64,000 nucleotides of DNA, taken from contig QZDS01000014.1 of the NCBI GenBank assembly GCA_009917455.1, positions 53,046 to 117,045 on the forward strand, in the 5' to 3' direction. The stretch is from a bacterium 1xD8-48. GTDB taxonomy: Bacteria; Bacillota; Clostridia; Lachnospirales; Lachnospiraceae. This document shows positions 35,443 to 43,947 of this stretch, one piece after another (the stretch's first letter is position 1; each line of letters begins with the position of its first letter). The notes beneath the pieces are model-generated. The model had not been told where the DNA came from, did no database searches, and was given only the letters and a program-made list of their open reading frames with translations. A program made the position numbers and the translations under genes.

Positions 35443-35640
35443 GGTAAAAGCTCCTTTTCCTGTGTTCGGTAATTTAAATATACGCTGAAAAGGGGGAAAT
35501 AGCAAGCGGGAAGCCTCTTTTCCTCCGGCTGATTTTATGGTATATTCATGGAGAAGAACGGACCGTCCGGGGGAAAGAAGCATGACCGGCGGCCTGATTT
35601 AAAGGGCAGGCAAAAGCGGCACAGAAAGGATTGAAAGAAT

Positions 35641-36129
35641 ATGAATTTAATCGCGGCAGTAGATGAAAACTGGGCAATTGGAAATAAAGGGGAGCTTCTC
35701 ATCACCATTCCGGCGGACCATAAGCTTTTCCGTCAGGAGACGATGGGGAAGGTGGTGGTGTACGGAAGAAAGACGCTGGCCACGTTTCCCCAGGGACTTG
35801 CGCTGAAAGGACGGACGAACATTGTTTTGTCGTCGAATCCGTCTTTTACGGTAAAGGATGCGGTGGTGGTTCACAGTCCGGAAGAGCTTCTGGAAGAATT
35901 GAAAAAGTATGATACGAAGGATGTATATATCATCGGCGGGGAGAGCGTGTACCGACTGCTTTTGCCGTACTGCGACACGGCGCACATCACGAAAATAGAC
36001 CATGCCTATGAGGCGGACGCCCATATCCCCAATCTGGACGGGCTGCCGGAATGGAGGATAACGGCGGACAGCGACGAACAGGTTTATTTCGATATTACTT
36101 ATCGCTTTTTAAAATATGAACGCTCTTGA
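35641..36129 (+). CDS. folA: Dihydrofolate reductase
   Basis: 162 residues. The start MNLIAAVDENWAIG, the substrate acid in TIPADHKLFR, MGKVVVYGRKT for NADPH and YIIGGESVYR are the DHFR landmarks. It reduces dihydrofolate made by ThyA. It begins after AAGGATTGAAAG and its stop overlaps the promoter of ilvE. Confidence 0.93.
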   Translation: MNLIAAVDENWAIGNKGELLITIPADHKLFRQETMGKVVVYGRKTLATFPQGLALKGRTNIVLSSNPSFTVKDAVVVHSPEELLEELKKYDTKDVYIIGGESVYRLLLPYCDTAHITKIDHAYEADAHIPNLDGLPEWRITADSDEQVYFDITYRFLKYERS

Positions 36130-36154
36130 CTTTTACAAAAAATGGGATAATAAT
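36126..36154 (+). promoter_or_regulatory. Putative ilvE promoter overlapping the folA stop
   Basis: TTGACT contains the folA stop and is followed 17 bases later by AATAAT. A small TAAGT/ACTTA hairpin lies just downstream. No T-box leader is visible. Confidence 0.5.
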
Positions 36155-36183
36155 AAGTAAAAAACTTACGAGGGGAGTGCGGA

Positions 36184-37212
36184 ATGATGGAAAAGAAAAA
36201 CATTGACTGGGCAAATCTTGGATTTGGATATATTCCCACGGATTACCGTTTTGTGGCCAACTATAAAGACGGCGCGTGGGAGGAGGGCGGTCTGACAGAG
36301 GACGCGAATCTGGTACTGAACGAGTGCGCAGGGGTATTACAGTACGCGCAGACGATATTTGAGGGGATGAAGGCCTATACCACGGCGGACGGGCGAATCG
36401 TTACCTTCCGTCCGGACTTAAACGGCGAGAGGATGGAGCAGAGTGCAAAGCGGCTGGAAATGCCGGTTTTCCCGAAAGAAAGGTTCGTGGAGGCAGTACT
36501 TAAGACCATCGGCGCAAACGCCGCCTATGTGCCGCCTTACGGCAGCGGCGCAACCTTGTATGTGCGCCCCTGTATGTTCGGAAGCAACCCTGTAATCGGG
36601 GTAAAGCCTGCGGACGAGTATCAGTTCCGTGTATTTACCACGCCGGTAGGCCCTTATTTTAAGGGCGGCGTAAAGCCCCTCACCATTCGGGTAAGCGATT
36701 TTGACAGAGCCGCGCCCCGGGGAACGGGACATATCAAGGCGGGGCTTAATTATGCCATGAGCCTTCATGCAATTGTGGACGCCCATAAGCAGGGCTTCGA
36801 TGAAAATATGTATCTGGACGCGGGAACCAGAACGAAGGTGGAGGAAACCGGCGGAGCCAACTTCCTTTTCGTGACCAGGGACGGAAAGGTGGTAACGCCC
36901 AAATCGGACAGCATTCTTCCCTCGATTACCAGACGCTCACTGGTGCAGGTTGCCAGGGAGTATCTGGGGCTGGAGGCCGAGGAGAGAGAGGTTTACCTGG
37001 AGGAGCTTGCCGATTTCGCGGAATGCGGACTCTGCGGTACGGCGGCGGTGATTTCACCTGTGGGCAAGGTGGCAGACCACGGGAAAGAAATCTATTTTGC
37101 AAGCGGAATGACGGAAATGGGGCCTGTGACAAAGAAGCTGTACGAGACGCTCACCGGTATCCAGATGGGAACCATCAAGGCTCCCGAGGGATGGGTTGTC
37201 GAGGTAAAATAG
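36184..37212 (+). CDS. ilvE: Branched-chain amino acid aminotransferase
   Basis: 342 residues; PLP-binding Lys185 in GHIKAGLNYA, EETGGANFLFV and the class-IV pattern GLCGTAAVISPVG. It transfers amino groups between Leu/Ile/Val and 2-oxoglutarate in the cytoplasm. The ATG follows GAGGGGAG. It stands alone with its own promoter. Confidence 0.92.
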   Translation: MMEKKNIDWANLGFGYIPTDYRFVANYKDGAWEEGGLTEDANLVLNECAGVLQYAQTIFEGMKAYTTADGRIVTFRPDLNGERMEQSAKRLEMPVFPKERFVEAVLKTIGANAAYVPPYGSGATLYVRPCMFGSNPVIGVKPADEYQFRVFTTPVGPYFKGGVKPLTIRVSDFDRAAPRGTGHIKAGLNYAMSLHAIVDAHKQGFDENMYLDAGTRTKVEETGGANFLFVTRDGKVVTPKSDSILPSITRRSLVQVAREYLGLEAEEREVYLEELADFAECGLCGTAAVISPVGKVADHGKEIYFASGMTEMGPVTKKLYETLTGIQMGTIKAPEGWVVEVK

Positions 37213-37255
37213 GAAAACAGGCGGTATTTGGATAAAGAATCAATAGGGGGAAATT

Positions 37256-37289
37256 AAAGCGGGTGAGGGCATATGTCTCCATCCGCTTT
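37256..37289 (+). promoter_or_regulatory. Hairpin between ilvE and larB
   Basis: AAAGCGG and CCGCTTT pair with a few further inner pairs. There is no T-run. It may end ilvE transcription weakly or lie in the larB leader. No known nickel riboswitch is recognised. Confidence 0.3.
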
Positions 37290-37326
37290 CCGGTAAATCG
37301 GCAGAAACATTAACAGGAGGTCTTTA

Positions 37327-38088
37327 ATGGAAGCAAGAGAAGTGCTCGAACAGGTAAAATCGGGAACCCTTACCGTGGAGGAAGCGGAAAAATATTTCAG
37401 GAGACAGCCCTATGAGGAAATGGGCTACGCCAAACTGGACACCCACAGGGAAATCCGTTCCGGCTTCCCGGAAGTGGTTTTTTGCAGCGGAAAGCCCGAT
37501 GAATATCTGGCGAACATCTACCGGAAAATGTATGAGGAAAACGGGGAGGTCTTCGGAACCAGGGCGGAAAGGCGGCAGTACGAGCTGGTGAGGGCGGTTC
37601 TGCCGGAGGTGGTTTATGACGAAGTATCCCGTATTTTAAAGATAGAAAGAAGCGGAAAGCAAAGGCAGGGGAAAATCGCCGTCTGTACGGCGGGAACGGC
37701 GGATATTCCCGTTGCGGAGGAGGCGGCCCAGACTGCGGAATATTTCGGGGCGAATGTGGAGAGGATTTACGACGTGGGAGTCAGCGGACTGCACAGGCTC
37801 TTATCCCGCCTGGACGTGATACAGGAGGCTAACTGCGTGGTGGCGGTTGCCGGTATGGAAGGGGCGTTGGCCAGCGTGATTGGAGGTCTGGTGAGCAGGC
37901 CGGTGATTGCCGTTCCCACTTCCATTGGATACGGTGCAAGCATGCACGGCCTGTCGGCGCTTCTCACGATGATAAATTCCTGTGCCAACGGGATTGCGGT
38001 GGTGAATATTGACAACGGTTACGGAGCCGGTTACATTGCCACACAGATAAACCGGCTGGGGATTCGGGAAGAAAGCCGCCAGGCGTGA
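37327..38088 (+). CDS. larB: LarB, nickel-pincer cofactor biosynthesis (carboxylase/hydrolase)
   Basis: 253 residues with a PurE-like C-terminal half: AGMEGALASVIGGLVSRPV, AVPTSIGYGAS and VVNIDNGYGAG. In the known pathway LarB carboxylates nicotinate adenine dinucleotide at C5 and cleaves the phosphoanhydride to give the pyridinium dicarboxylate mononucleotide. Start behind ACAGGAGG. It leads larC by 67 bases. Confidence 0.9.
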   Translation: MEAREVLEQVKSGTLTVEEAEKYFRRQPYEEMGYAKLDTHREIRSGFPEVVFCSGKPDEYLANIYRKMYEENGEVFGTRAERRQYELVRAVLPEVVYDEVSRILKIERSGKQRQGKIAVCTAGTADIPVAEEAAQTAEYFGANVERIYDVGVSGLHRLLSRLDVIQEANCVVAVAGMEGALASVIGGLVSRPVIAVPTSIGYGASMHGLSALLTMINSCANGIAVVNIDNGYGAGYIATQINRLGIREESRQA

Positions 38089-38155
38089 GGGTGTCCTGCC
38101 GGAGCTTTTTACATCATATGGAATCTATGTACAGACAGGAAAGGAGAACGGTTAA

Positions 38156-39595
38156 ATGGGAAAAACACTGTATCTGGAATGTAATTCGGGAATCAGCGGC
38201 GATATGACCGTGGCAGCTCTGCTGGATTTGGGGGCGGACAGAAAAGTCCTTGAGGAGGCGTTAAAAAGCCTTCCGGTGCAGGGCTTTGAGATAGAAATCA
38301 GCAGGGTGAAAAAAGCGGGGCTGGACGCCTGCGACTTCAATGTAAAGCTGGACAAAGGGCATGAAAACCATGACCACGATATGGAATATCTGCACGGGCA
38401 TGAACATCACCGTGAGCATTCTGCGGAGGAAGAACAGGCCTGCAATCATTCCGTTACAGACGGACACACACATACACATGCCCATTCTCACGGGGAGCAG
38501 CACGTCCATTCCCATGAACATCATCACGCTCATGAGCACAGAGGGCTTCCGGAAATACTGGATATCATTGCCGGAGCCGCCATCTGCGACAGAGCAAGGG
38601 AAATGGCGGTGAAAATTTTCAAGGTTCTGGCAAAAGCAGAGGCAAAGGCTCACGGCGTCCCTGAAAATGAGGTACACTTCCATGAGGTCGGCGCGGTGGA
38701 TTCCATCGTGGACATTGTAGCAGCGGCGGTATGTCTGGACAATCTGGATATCACGGAGGTGATTGTGCCTCTCCTGTGTGAGGGGAGAGGAACCGTAAGA
38801 TGCCAGCACGGCATTCTTCCGGTGCCGGTGCCTGCGGTGGCAAATATTATGGAGGCGCACCACATTCCCGTGAAAATTACGGAGGTGTCGGGTGAACTGG
38901 TAACGCCCACGGGGGCGGCGATTGCGGCAGCAGCCGCAACCTCCTTTGCTCTGCCGGAGAAGTTTGTTATTCGGAAAACAGGCATGGGTGCCGGGAAGCG
39001 GAATTATGAAAGACCAAGCCTTTTGCGTGCCATGTTGATTGAGGCTGATGAAGAAAAAGCCGGCGACGGGGAAAAAGGGAACTCCAAAGCCCATGAAGGA
39101 GGAAATTGTAAGGAGAAAGATTTGAGTGCCGGCAGGAAAGAGGATACAATTTACCGTCTGGAGACCAACATTGACGACTGTACCGGAGAGGTTCTCGCCT
39201 ATGCGATGGAACGGCTTTTGAAAGCCGGGGCAAGGGACGTGCATTTTATCCCTGTGTATATGAAGAAAAACCGGCCGGCCTGTGAACTTACGGTGATTTG
39301 TGACGAGTGTAAAGTAAAAGAACTGGAACAGATTATTTTTCAGGAGACTACCACAATCGGCATACGCCGGATAAAGATGGAGCGCAGCATACTGCCAAGG
39401 GAAACTGTAACCGTGACGTTAAAGGAAGGGGAGATGAAAGCAAAAAAATGCATACTGCCGGACGGACAGGTAAAGTGTTATCCTGAGTATGACAGTGCGG
39501 CGGAGCTTGCCGGGAAAAGCGGTCTGCCGCTGCAGAAGGTGCTGGCTTCCTTTGCGGGGAAAATAAACGAAATGAAGAACTTTTCCGGCAGCTGA
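38156..39595 (+). CDS. larC: LarC, nickel-insertion cyclometallase
   Basis: 479 residues in one uninterrupted frame. The start LYLECNSGISGDMTVAALLD is the family signature. A His-rich insert at about residues 62-130 (HENHDHD, HTHTHAHSHGEQ, HEHHHAHEH) probably binds nickel. FHEVGAVDSIVD and TNIDDCTGE are conserved. LarC uses CTP to insert Ni into the thiolated cofactor. In some lactobacilli larC is split and joined by programmed frameshift; here it is not. Confidence 0.92.
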   Translation: MGKTLYLECNSGISGDMTVAALLDLGADRKVLEEALKSLPVQGFEIEISRVKKAGLDACDFNVKLDKGHENHDHDMEYLHGHEHHREHSAEEEQACNHSVTDGHTHTHAHSHGEQHVHSHEHHHAHEHRGLPEILDIIAGAAICDRAREMAVKIFKVLAKAEAKAHGVPENEVHFHEVGAVDSIVDIVAAAVCLDNLDITEVIVPLLCEGRGTVRCQHGILPVPVPAVANIMEAHHIPVKITEVSGELVTPTGAAIAAAAATSFALPEKFVIRKTGMGAGKRNYERPSLLRAMLIEADEEKAGDGEKGNSKAHEGGNCKEKDLSAGRKEDTIYRLETNIDDCTGEVLAYAMERLLKAGARDVHFIPVYMKKNRPACELTVICDECKVKELEQIIFQETTTIGIRRIKMERSILPRETVTVTLKEGEMKAKKCILPDGQVKCYPEYDSAAELAGKSGLPLQKVLASFAGKINEMKNFSGS

Positions 39596-39684
39596 GAATC
39601 ACGGATGCCGACGGGCAATATGTAAAAGATCAGGTTGAAACTTTTTTGGGCGGAGGGACGCTGGATATCGAAGGGACTGTAAAA

Positions 39685-40509
39685 TCAGGTTTGGGAAAGG
39701 TGAATATCCATACTCCCCGACCGGAACCCCTCCAAATCCAGAGTAATATAATCGTACCCAAGGCTCTTTAAATAAGCGGTAATTTCCTCTGCCTGTTCTA
39801 AAAGCGCGGGAAATGCCGCTTTATCTGTCTCAATTCTGGCAATCTGCCCGTGTATCCTGAGACGTACGTTATAAAATCCAAGATTTTTCAGCCAGGCTTC
39901 CCCCTTTTCCACCCGCGCCATGTCCTCGTAGGACAGAGCCGTCCCGTAAGGAAATCTTGTGGCAAGACAGGGGGTGGAGGGCTTGGAAGCGGCGGAAAGG
40001 CCATATTCTTTCGCCAGATTCCGAACGTCCTCCTTTGTCATGCCTGCCCTGGCAAGAGGGCTTTCAATGTTCAGCTCCCGCAGGGCGCGGATGCCGGGGC
40101 GGTACACATGAAGGTCGTCCTCGTTGGTTCCCTCTATAACGGTGCTGACGCCGAGGGAAGCGGCTTTTTCCAGCATTTTTACAAACAGATGCTTCTTGCA
40201 CAGATAGCAGCGGTCTGTGGGATTGTTCAGGATTCCGGCCTCCAACAGCTCGTCCACAGTGATTACGATGTGAAAGGCGCCGATTTCCTCACATATTTTC
40301 CGGGCATCGGCAATCTCTCCTGCCGGGTGGAGCCTGGTCTGCATGGTAATGGCATATACTTTTTTGCCGCTTATCCCGGCAAAGCTGCATGCGATTTTCA
40401 AAAGCAGGCTGCTGTCCACGCCGCCGGAAAAAGCGACGGCAATATCGTTTTTGGAAAACTCTCTCATTATCTGTAAAAGAAGCTCATTTTTATCGGTATT
40501 TTTCTGCAT
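39685..40509 (-). CDS. larE: LarE, sulfur transferase for the nickel-pincer cofactor
   Basis: The start at 40509 (MQKNTDKNE) has GGGAGGATTG upstream; 274 residues. PP-loop AVAFSGGVDSSLLLK binds ATP. Cys181 in PCLATRFPYG matches the sacrificial cysteine of Lactobacillus LarE. Cys101 and Cys104 (DRCYLCKK) are additional; LarE proteins with three such cysteines can hold an iron-sulfur cluster, so this one may not be sacrificial (inference). It converges with larC across an 89-base gap. No larA, the lactate racemase apoenzyme, is in the window. Confidence 0.9.
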   Translation of the reverse strand: MQKNTDKNELLLQIMREFSKNDIAVAFSGGVDSSLLLKIACSFAGISGKKVYAITMQTRLHPAGEIADARKICEEIGAFHIVITVDELLEAGILNNPTDRCYLCKKHLFVKMLEKAASLGVSTVIEGTNEDDLHVYRPGIRALRELNIESPLARAGMTKEDVRNLAKEYGLSAASKPSTPCLATRFPYGTALSYEDMARVEKGEAWLKNLGFYNVRLRIHGQIARIETDKAAFPALLEQAEEITAYLKSLGYDYITLDLEGFRSGSMDIHLSQT

Positions 40510-40565
40510 GAACAATCCTCCCGCACATGAATTCTTTTTTACTATAGTGCATGAGTGAGATAAAT

Positions 40566-40703
40566 TCAATGATTACTTTCGGAAATCGGGCGCATCCTGT
40601 TCCTGTCGCGCCATGCGTTAATAGCGGCATAGCGTATGACAACTTTGCAGAAACCATTGAAAGAATACAGGATGTGTTCCCTGTATGCTTCTGTGCAATC
40701 CAT
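40566..40703 (-). pseudogene. 5' fragment of a conjugative-element sigma-like regulator
   Basis: A 45-codon frame (MDCTEAYREHILYSFNGF start, then CKVVIRYAAINAWRDR) with an upstream GGGGGAAA site. It matches the start of the small sigma-70-like regulators of Firmicutes conjugative elements but ends after NRMRPISESNH. The same gene start recurs at 49874 on the other strand. Confidence 0.6.
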
Positions 40704-40812
40704 AGAAATTTCCCCCTTTCTCCCCACATGGGGCGGTGCATGGTTTACAGTTGCTTTTGTAATTCAGAGGGGCAACAACATTGAGGCTGTCGCCCCTTTG
40801 ATTATTGATTAC
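40704..40812. other. Non-coding element DNA between fragments
   Basis: This holds the ribosome-site region of the sigma-like fragment and a small hairpin with GGGGC/GCCCC arms near 40771-40797; no gene was seen. Confidence 0.4.
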
Positions 40813-40862
40813 AAAAAAAGAACCGATAACCGCATTTCTTTACTTCTGCGTGTTATCGGCTC
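40813..40862 (-). terminator. Intrinsic terminator of the TetR/ABC/KTR operon
   Basis: On the minus strand GAGCCGATAACACGCA pairs with TGCGGTTATCGGTTC (one bulge, one G-T), followed by seven Ts. The stem includes the stop codon of the KTR gene. Confidence 0.85.
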
Positions 40863-41056
40863 TGCGTCTGTGCGTCTGGCTCTTTGATAACCGAAATATG
40901 AAATTGTGTTACACTGATTAAGATTTCCTGCTTACATTTGGGGCAGAACAGCGGGAAATTCCGAAGCTCTGTGTCTGACCGCATTTTAATGCGTGTCTTG
41001 CTTCCGCAAACAGGGCATAATAACCATTTGAATTGCTCGTTCCTGTCATGATTCAT
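40853..41056 (-). CDS. Cysteine-rich KTR-domain protein
   Basis: 67 residues. WLLCPVCGSKTRIKMR and FCPKCKQEILI give two CxxC knuckles around the KTR motif, a zinc-ribbon-like fold, ending KEPDAQTQSR. This small protein family rides on Firmicutes conjugative transposons, often near tetracycline-resistance genes; its function is unknown. The start lies inside the end of the upstream gene (11-base overlap). It is the last gene of the operon. Confidence 0.85.
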   Translation of the reverse strand: MNHDRNEQFKWLLCPVCGSKTRIKMRSDTELRNFPLFCPKCKQEILISVTQFHISVIKEPDAQTQSR

Positions 41057-41291
41057 GGTTCTTATTCTTGCTTTCTTTTCGCAGTACAACGCTGCTGATA
41101 ACGCTGATGCCGCCCAATAACGCACAAGATTTTGACGGGAAAAGGATTCCTGCCGCCACCAGACCAGCGCCGACAACTAAGTTACAAGCCGCAGCCGTTT
41201 TTAACGCTTTCTTTTTCGGGTTGGGAAGCTCTACGGAAATCCCCAATCTGCTATTCAGCTTTTCGCAAGCCTGATTTACTTCTTTAATCAT
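41046..41291 (-). CDS. Small membrane protein, unknown
   Basis: 81 residues behind AAGGAGC. The first 30 residues are amphipathic and charged (EVNQACEKLNSRLG); then two hydrophobic helices (AACNLVVGAGLVAAGIL; CALLGGISVISSVVL) and a basic tail. Family not recognised. It is cotranscribed with the ABC transporter and KTR genes, so it may be an accessory or immunity subunit. Confidence 0.6.
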   Translation of the reverse strand: MIKEVNQACEKLNSRLGISVELPNPKKKALKTAAACNLVVGAGLVAAGILFPSKSCALLGGISVISSVVLRKESKNKNHES

Positions 41292-41301
41292 TTTGTGCTC
41301 C

Positions 41302-41526
41302 TTAAAACAATAACTGTATGCCGTGATTTACAATAAGCAACACGCCAACGCCTATGACAATCCATAGGGCTGTGGCTTTCTTTTCTTTCCCTTTTCTCTT
41401 GTTCAGAAACAGGAAAAGCAATCCCACACCCACAAGGCAGATACCGACAATCAATGATACGATTGAAATAGTCTGCATGATTTCCGCACTTGGAACGGGT
41501 ACAAAATCGGGAATTGGAAAATTCAT
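41302..41526 (-). CDS. Small two-helix membrane protein, unknown
   Basis: 74 residues: a short Pro-rich start, a helix (ISIVSLIVGICLVGVGLLFL), a basic loop (NKRKGKEKK) and a second helix (ALWIVIGVGVLLIV). The ribosome site is GGGGGA. It lies 19 bases after the permease stop. No family recognised. Confidence 0.6.
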   Translation of the reverse strand: MNFPIPDFVPVPSAEIMQTISIVSLIVGICLVGVGLLFLFLNKRKGKEKKATALWIVIGVGVLLIVNHGIQLLF

Positions 41527-41545
41527 GTTATCGTCCCCCTTTCTT

Positions 41546-42241
41546 TTAATTGCTTAAATCTGATAAAATCATTTTTCTCATTGAGACTGCTGAAAAAATG
41601 ATTCCTATGATACCGAAAATAATTGCCGCAACGGGAATTGACAAAAGTCCTGCGCTGCTTCCCTGTGAGTTTGACGCTATGGCAACAATGACAATAGACG
41701 AAACAACGGTTGCAATCGTTGACTTCTTTATCATTCCAACATACAGAGGGAGAAGCCCCAACAGGATAGCGGATATTGTTGTAACTGCCTGTGCCAGTAT
41801 GTTTCCAAAGCTGAACGTGACAAAATCAGAACATTTTGCCGCAAGAAAGATTGTGGCATATTGGAAGATATTTGACAGCACATGGAACGTAAAACTAATG
41901 CAGCATATCAAAATGAGTTTTGCCGTAATCAGTTTTGTACGACTGATTGGGTAAGTAAAAAGCAAGCCGATTGTTTTATTTCTGTATTCTTCAATCACAA
42001 ATACGGAAATCAGTACCGCTTCCCATACAATCAGAGTAGCCCTTACAAGCATTGCCGCTAACGTAACTGTATCTAACTGGACAGGGGCAAATCCCGGAAG
42101 CGTGGATATATTGCCGCTTGCGGTTAAAAGGCTGGACGTAAAGACGGAAAGCAGAAAGATAATAAAGTTAGATGCTAACAGTCCGGCAATATGCGGCTTT
42201 AACGGTACTTTCTTAATTTCCATGCGGATAAGGTTCCACAT
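41546..42241 (-). CDS. ABC-2-type transporter permease (lantibiotic/bacitracin-export-like)
   Basis: The ATG at 42241 is preferred over the GTG at 42250 because AGGAGG lies 9 bases upstream of it. The product has six membrane helices and the MutG/BcrB-like pattern (WNLIRMEIKKVPLKPHI; VIEEYRNKTIGLLFTYPISR). Its start overlaps the ATPase gene by 29 bases, so the two are coupled. Such permeases export or expel peptide antibiotics or phospholipid-interacting compounds. Confidence 0.8.
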   Translation of the reverse strand: MWNLIRMEIKKVPLKPHIAGLLASNFIIFLLSVFTSSLLTASGNISTLPGFAPVQLDTVTLAAMLVRATLIVWEAVLISVFVIEEYRNKTIGLLFTYPISRTKLITAKLILICCISFTFHVLSNIFQYATIFLAAKCSDFVTFSFGNILAQAVTTISAILLGLLPLYVGMIKKSTIATVVSSIVIVAIASNSQGSSAGLLSIPVAAIIFGIIGIIFSAVSMRKMILSDLSN

Positions 42242-42974
42242 TTTTTTCACCTCCTCCCAATAAACCTAAATAATAGGTTTCAAGGTCTATCCCTTTGGCT
42301 GTGAGTTCTTTCATTGATACTTCCGCAAGCATAGCCCCGTGGTCAATAATTCCGATTGTATCGGCAATTTTAGACAGCTCGTCAAGGATATGGCTGGATA
42401 TTAAAATGCTTGTGTGGTATTCATGGTTGATTCGCAACAGTAGTTCCCGCACTTCGATAATTCCCTGTGGGTCTAAGCCGTTTATAGGTTCGTCTAAAAT
42501 GAGCAAATCCGGCTTTGTGAGCATTGCCCTTGCAAGCGCAAGCCGCTGTTTCATTCCCAAAGAGAATTTCCCTACGGCTTTATTGCCCGTTTCTGCAATC
42601 CCCAACAATGACAGCGTTTCCATGATGTTTTCCGAAGCGCAGCATTCGTGGCCTGCGCCCATGTACCGGCAATGGAGTTCCATGTTCTCGTATGCGCTTA
42701 AATGGCTGTAAAAAACAGGGCTTTCAATAATGCTGCCGATACGTGAGAAAACGGGATTGTTGCCCTTGTTGATAGTTTCGCCTAATAAACATACCGTACC
42801 TGTATCGGGGAAAATGATGTGGTACAGTGTTTTCATCAGCGAAGTTTTTCCTGCGCCGTTTGCGCCCAGAAATCCGTATACTTCTCCTTGCCTTACATTC
42901 ATGCAAATATCATTCAGTATGGGGCTGCCCTCTATGGATTTTGATAAATGCCGGACTTCAACCGCATTTGTCAT
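42213..42974 (-). CDS. ABC transporter ATP-binding protein (BcrA-like)
   Basis: 253 residues. Walker A GANGAGKTS, signature FSLGMKQRLALA, Walker B LLILDEPINGLDP, and an H-loop in LISSHILDEL. The start forms an ATGA overlap with the DUF4177 gene. It energises the following permease; the C-terminal YYLGLLGG region is typical of the drug/lantibiotic branch. Confidence 0.88.
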   Translation of the reverse strand: MTNAVEVRHLSKSIEGSPILNDICMNVRQGEVYGFLGANGAGKTSLMKTLYHIIFPDTGTVCLLGETINKGNNPVFSRIGSIIESPVFYSHLSAYENMELHCRYMGAGHECCASENIMETLSLLGIAETGNKAVGKFSLGMKQRLALARAMLTKPDLLILDEPINGLDPQGIIEVRELLLRINHEYHTSILISSHILDELSKIADTIGIIDHGAMLAEVSMKELTAKGIDLETYYLGLLGGGEKNVEPYPHGN

Positions 42975-43201
42975 TCGCTCGCCCCCCTTTCGGGGCATAG
43001 CCGCCTTTTGAATATCAGAGTTGCTTTCTGTGCAATTCCGATAATGGAATACCCCGGGCTGCCTATACACGGATAGGCAAAACAAGTAACCAGTTCCCAG
43101 CCGTCCTTACCGTAATGGTTCAGTTTATCAGACAGCGACTTTTCGGAATGTTCTGTTTCTTTGCTGTCAATTACTACCGTTTTGTACTCAAATTCTGTCA
43201 T
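42971..43201 (-). CDS. DUF4177-like small protein
   Basis: 76 residues behind AAGGAG. FEYKTVVID and LNHYGKDGWELVTCF are the DUF4177 pattern (Y-K near the start, then a G-W-E-L core). Function is unknown. It is between the TetR gene and the ATPase in a tightly packed operon and may be a substrate sensor or adaptor (inference). Confidence 0.75.
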   Translation of the reverse strand: MTEFEYKTVVIDSKETEHSEKSLSDKLNHYGKDGWELVTCFAYPCIGSPGYSIIGIAQKATLIFKRRLCPERGASE

Positions 43202-43212
43202 AAAAATCTCCT

Positions 43213-43803
43213 TTACTCAAAAATATCTGCCACAAGGCTATCCACCATAAAATCAAAAACAGCGAAATAATCACAAGTGACGGAAAGCGTTTCTTTTGCA
43301 TTGATTGTTGACAGCAGCGCACTCAAAATTCCATACGCCTGCGCTTCCTCCATTTTCAGATTGAGGTCTGCGGCATGGATAATCTGTCTGAAAAAATCGA
43401 AACTGTCAAACTTGATTTTCTTAATCGTTTCTTCCGGCAGCTTTGTCACAAAAGACTGAAAATCCGGCGTATTGACATTGTAGAGGAATGGCTTGCTGTC
43501 GTATTCCCGGAAAAGCCTTTTCATGGACTGTGCAAAGCCCTCTTTCGTCCGGCTGTTCCTGTTTATGTCGATAATCTTTTCTGTCAACCTCCTTTGTATT
43601 TCTGTGATTGTTTTAAGGAATAAATCTTCCTTTGTCGGGTAGAGCGTATAAAAAGTACCGATAGATATAACTGCCTTGTCGCATAGATTCTTAATACTTG
43701 TCTTTTTGTACCCTTGCGCTATCCAACATTCCTCGCATAGTTCTTCCAGCTTTTTGCGGATTGCTTTTTTATCAGTGTCCGAAAGGACTGGCTTTGACGG
43801 CAT
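43213..43803 (-). CDS. TetR/AcrR-family regulator of the ABC operon
   Basis: 196 residues. The N-terminal HTH reads GYKKTSIKNLCDKAVISIGT followed by FYTLYPTKEDLF. It is the first gene of the operon; the promoter and a perfect palindrome lie directly upstream, so it probably represses its own operon, including the ABC transporter, until a ligand binds its C-terminal domain. Confidence 0.88.
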   Translation of the reverse strand: MPSKPVLSDTDKKAIRKKLEELCEECWIAQGYKKTSIKNLCDKAVISIGTFYTLYPTKEDLFLKTITEIQRRLTEKIIDINRNSRTKEGFAQSMKRLFREYDSKPFLYNVNTPDFQSFVTKLPEETIKKIKFDSFDFFRQIIHAADLNLKMEEAQAYGILSALLSTINAKETLSVTCDYFAVFDFMVDSLVADIFE

Positions 43804-43834
43804 AGTTTCACTTCTCCTTTCTTTTGAATTGTAT

Positions 43835-43850
43835 TTGCGAATATTCGCAA
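43835..43850. promoter_or_regulatory. Perfect 16-bp palindrome: TetR operator candidate
   Basis: TTGCGAATATTCGCAA is fully symmetric and lies between the -10 box and the TetR start, where a bound repressor would block elongation. Confidence 0.75.
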
Positions 43851-43868
43851 TAAATGTTCACAAAGCAA

Positions 43869-43897
43869 ATAATAGCACGATTGATAGCTGTTGTCAA
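43869..43897 (-). promoter_or_regulatory. Consensus promoter of the TetR/ABC operon
   Basis: On the minus strand TTGACA and TATTAT are exactly 17 bases apart. Transcription should start near 43862, just before the palindrome. Confidence 0.85.
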
Positions 43898-43947
43898 GTA
43901 GGAGCTTGATTTAGCAATGCCGTATTTCTCGACAAAAAATAAGTTTT

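Noticed and set aside
38261..39244. Reverse-strand 327-codon ORF opposite larC
   Set aside because: It mirrors the His-rich and high-GC third positions of larC and has no recognisable motif.
39596..39684. Open frame between larC and larE
   Set aside because: It is 89 bases with no start or ribosome site and no recognisable protein; it may be leftover coding DNA but could not be supported.
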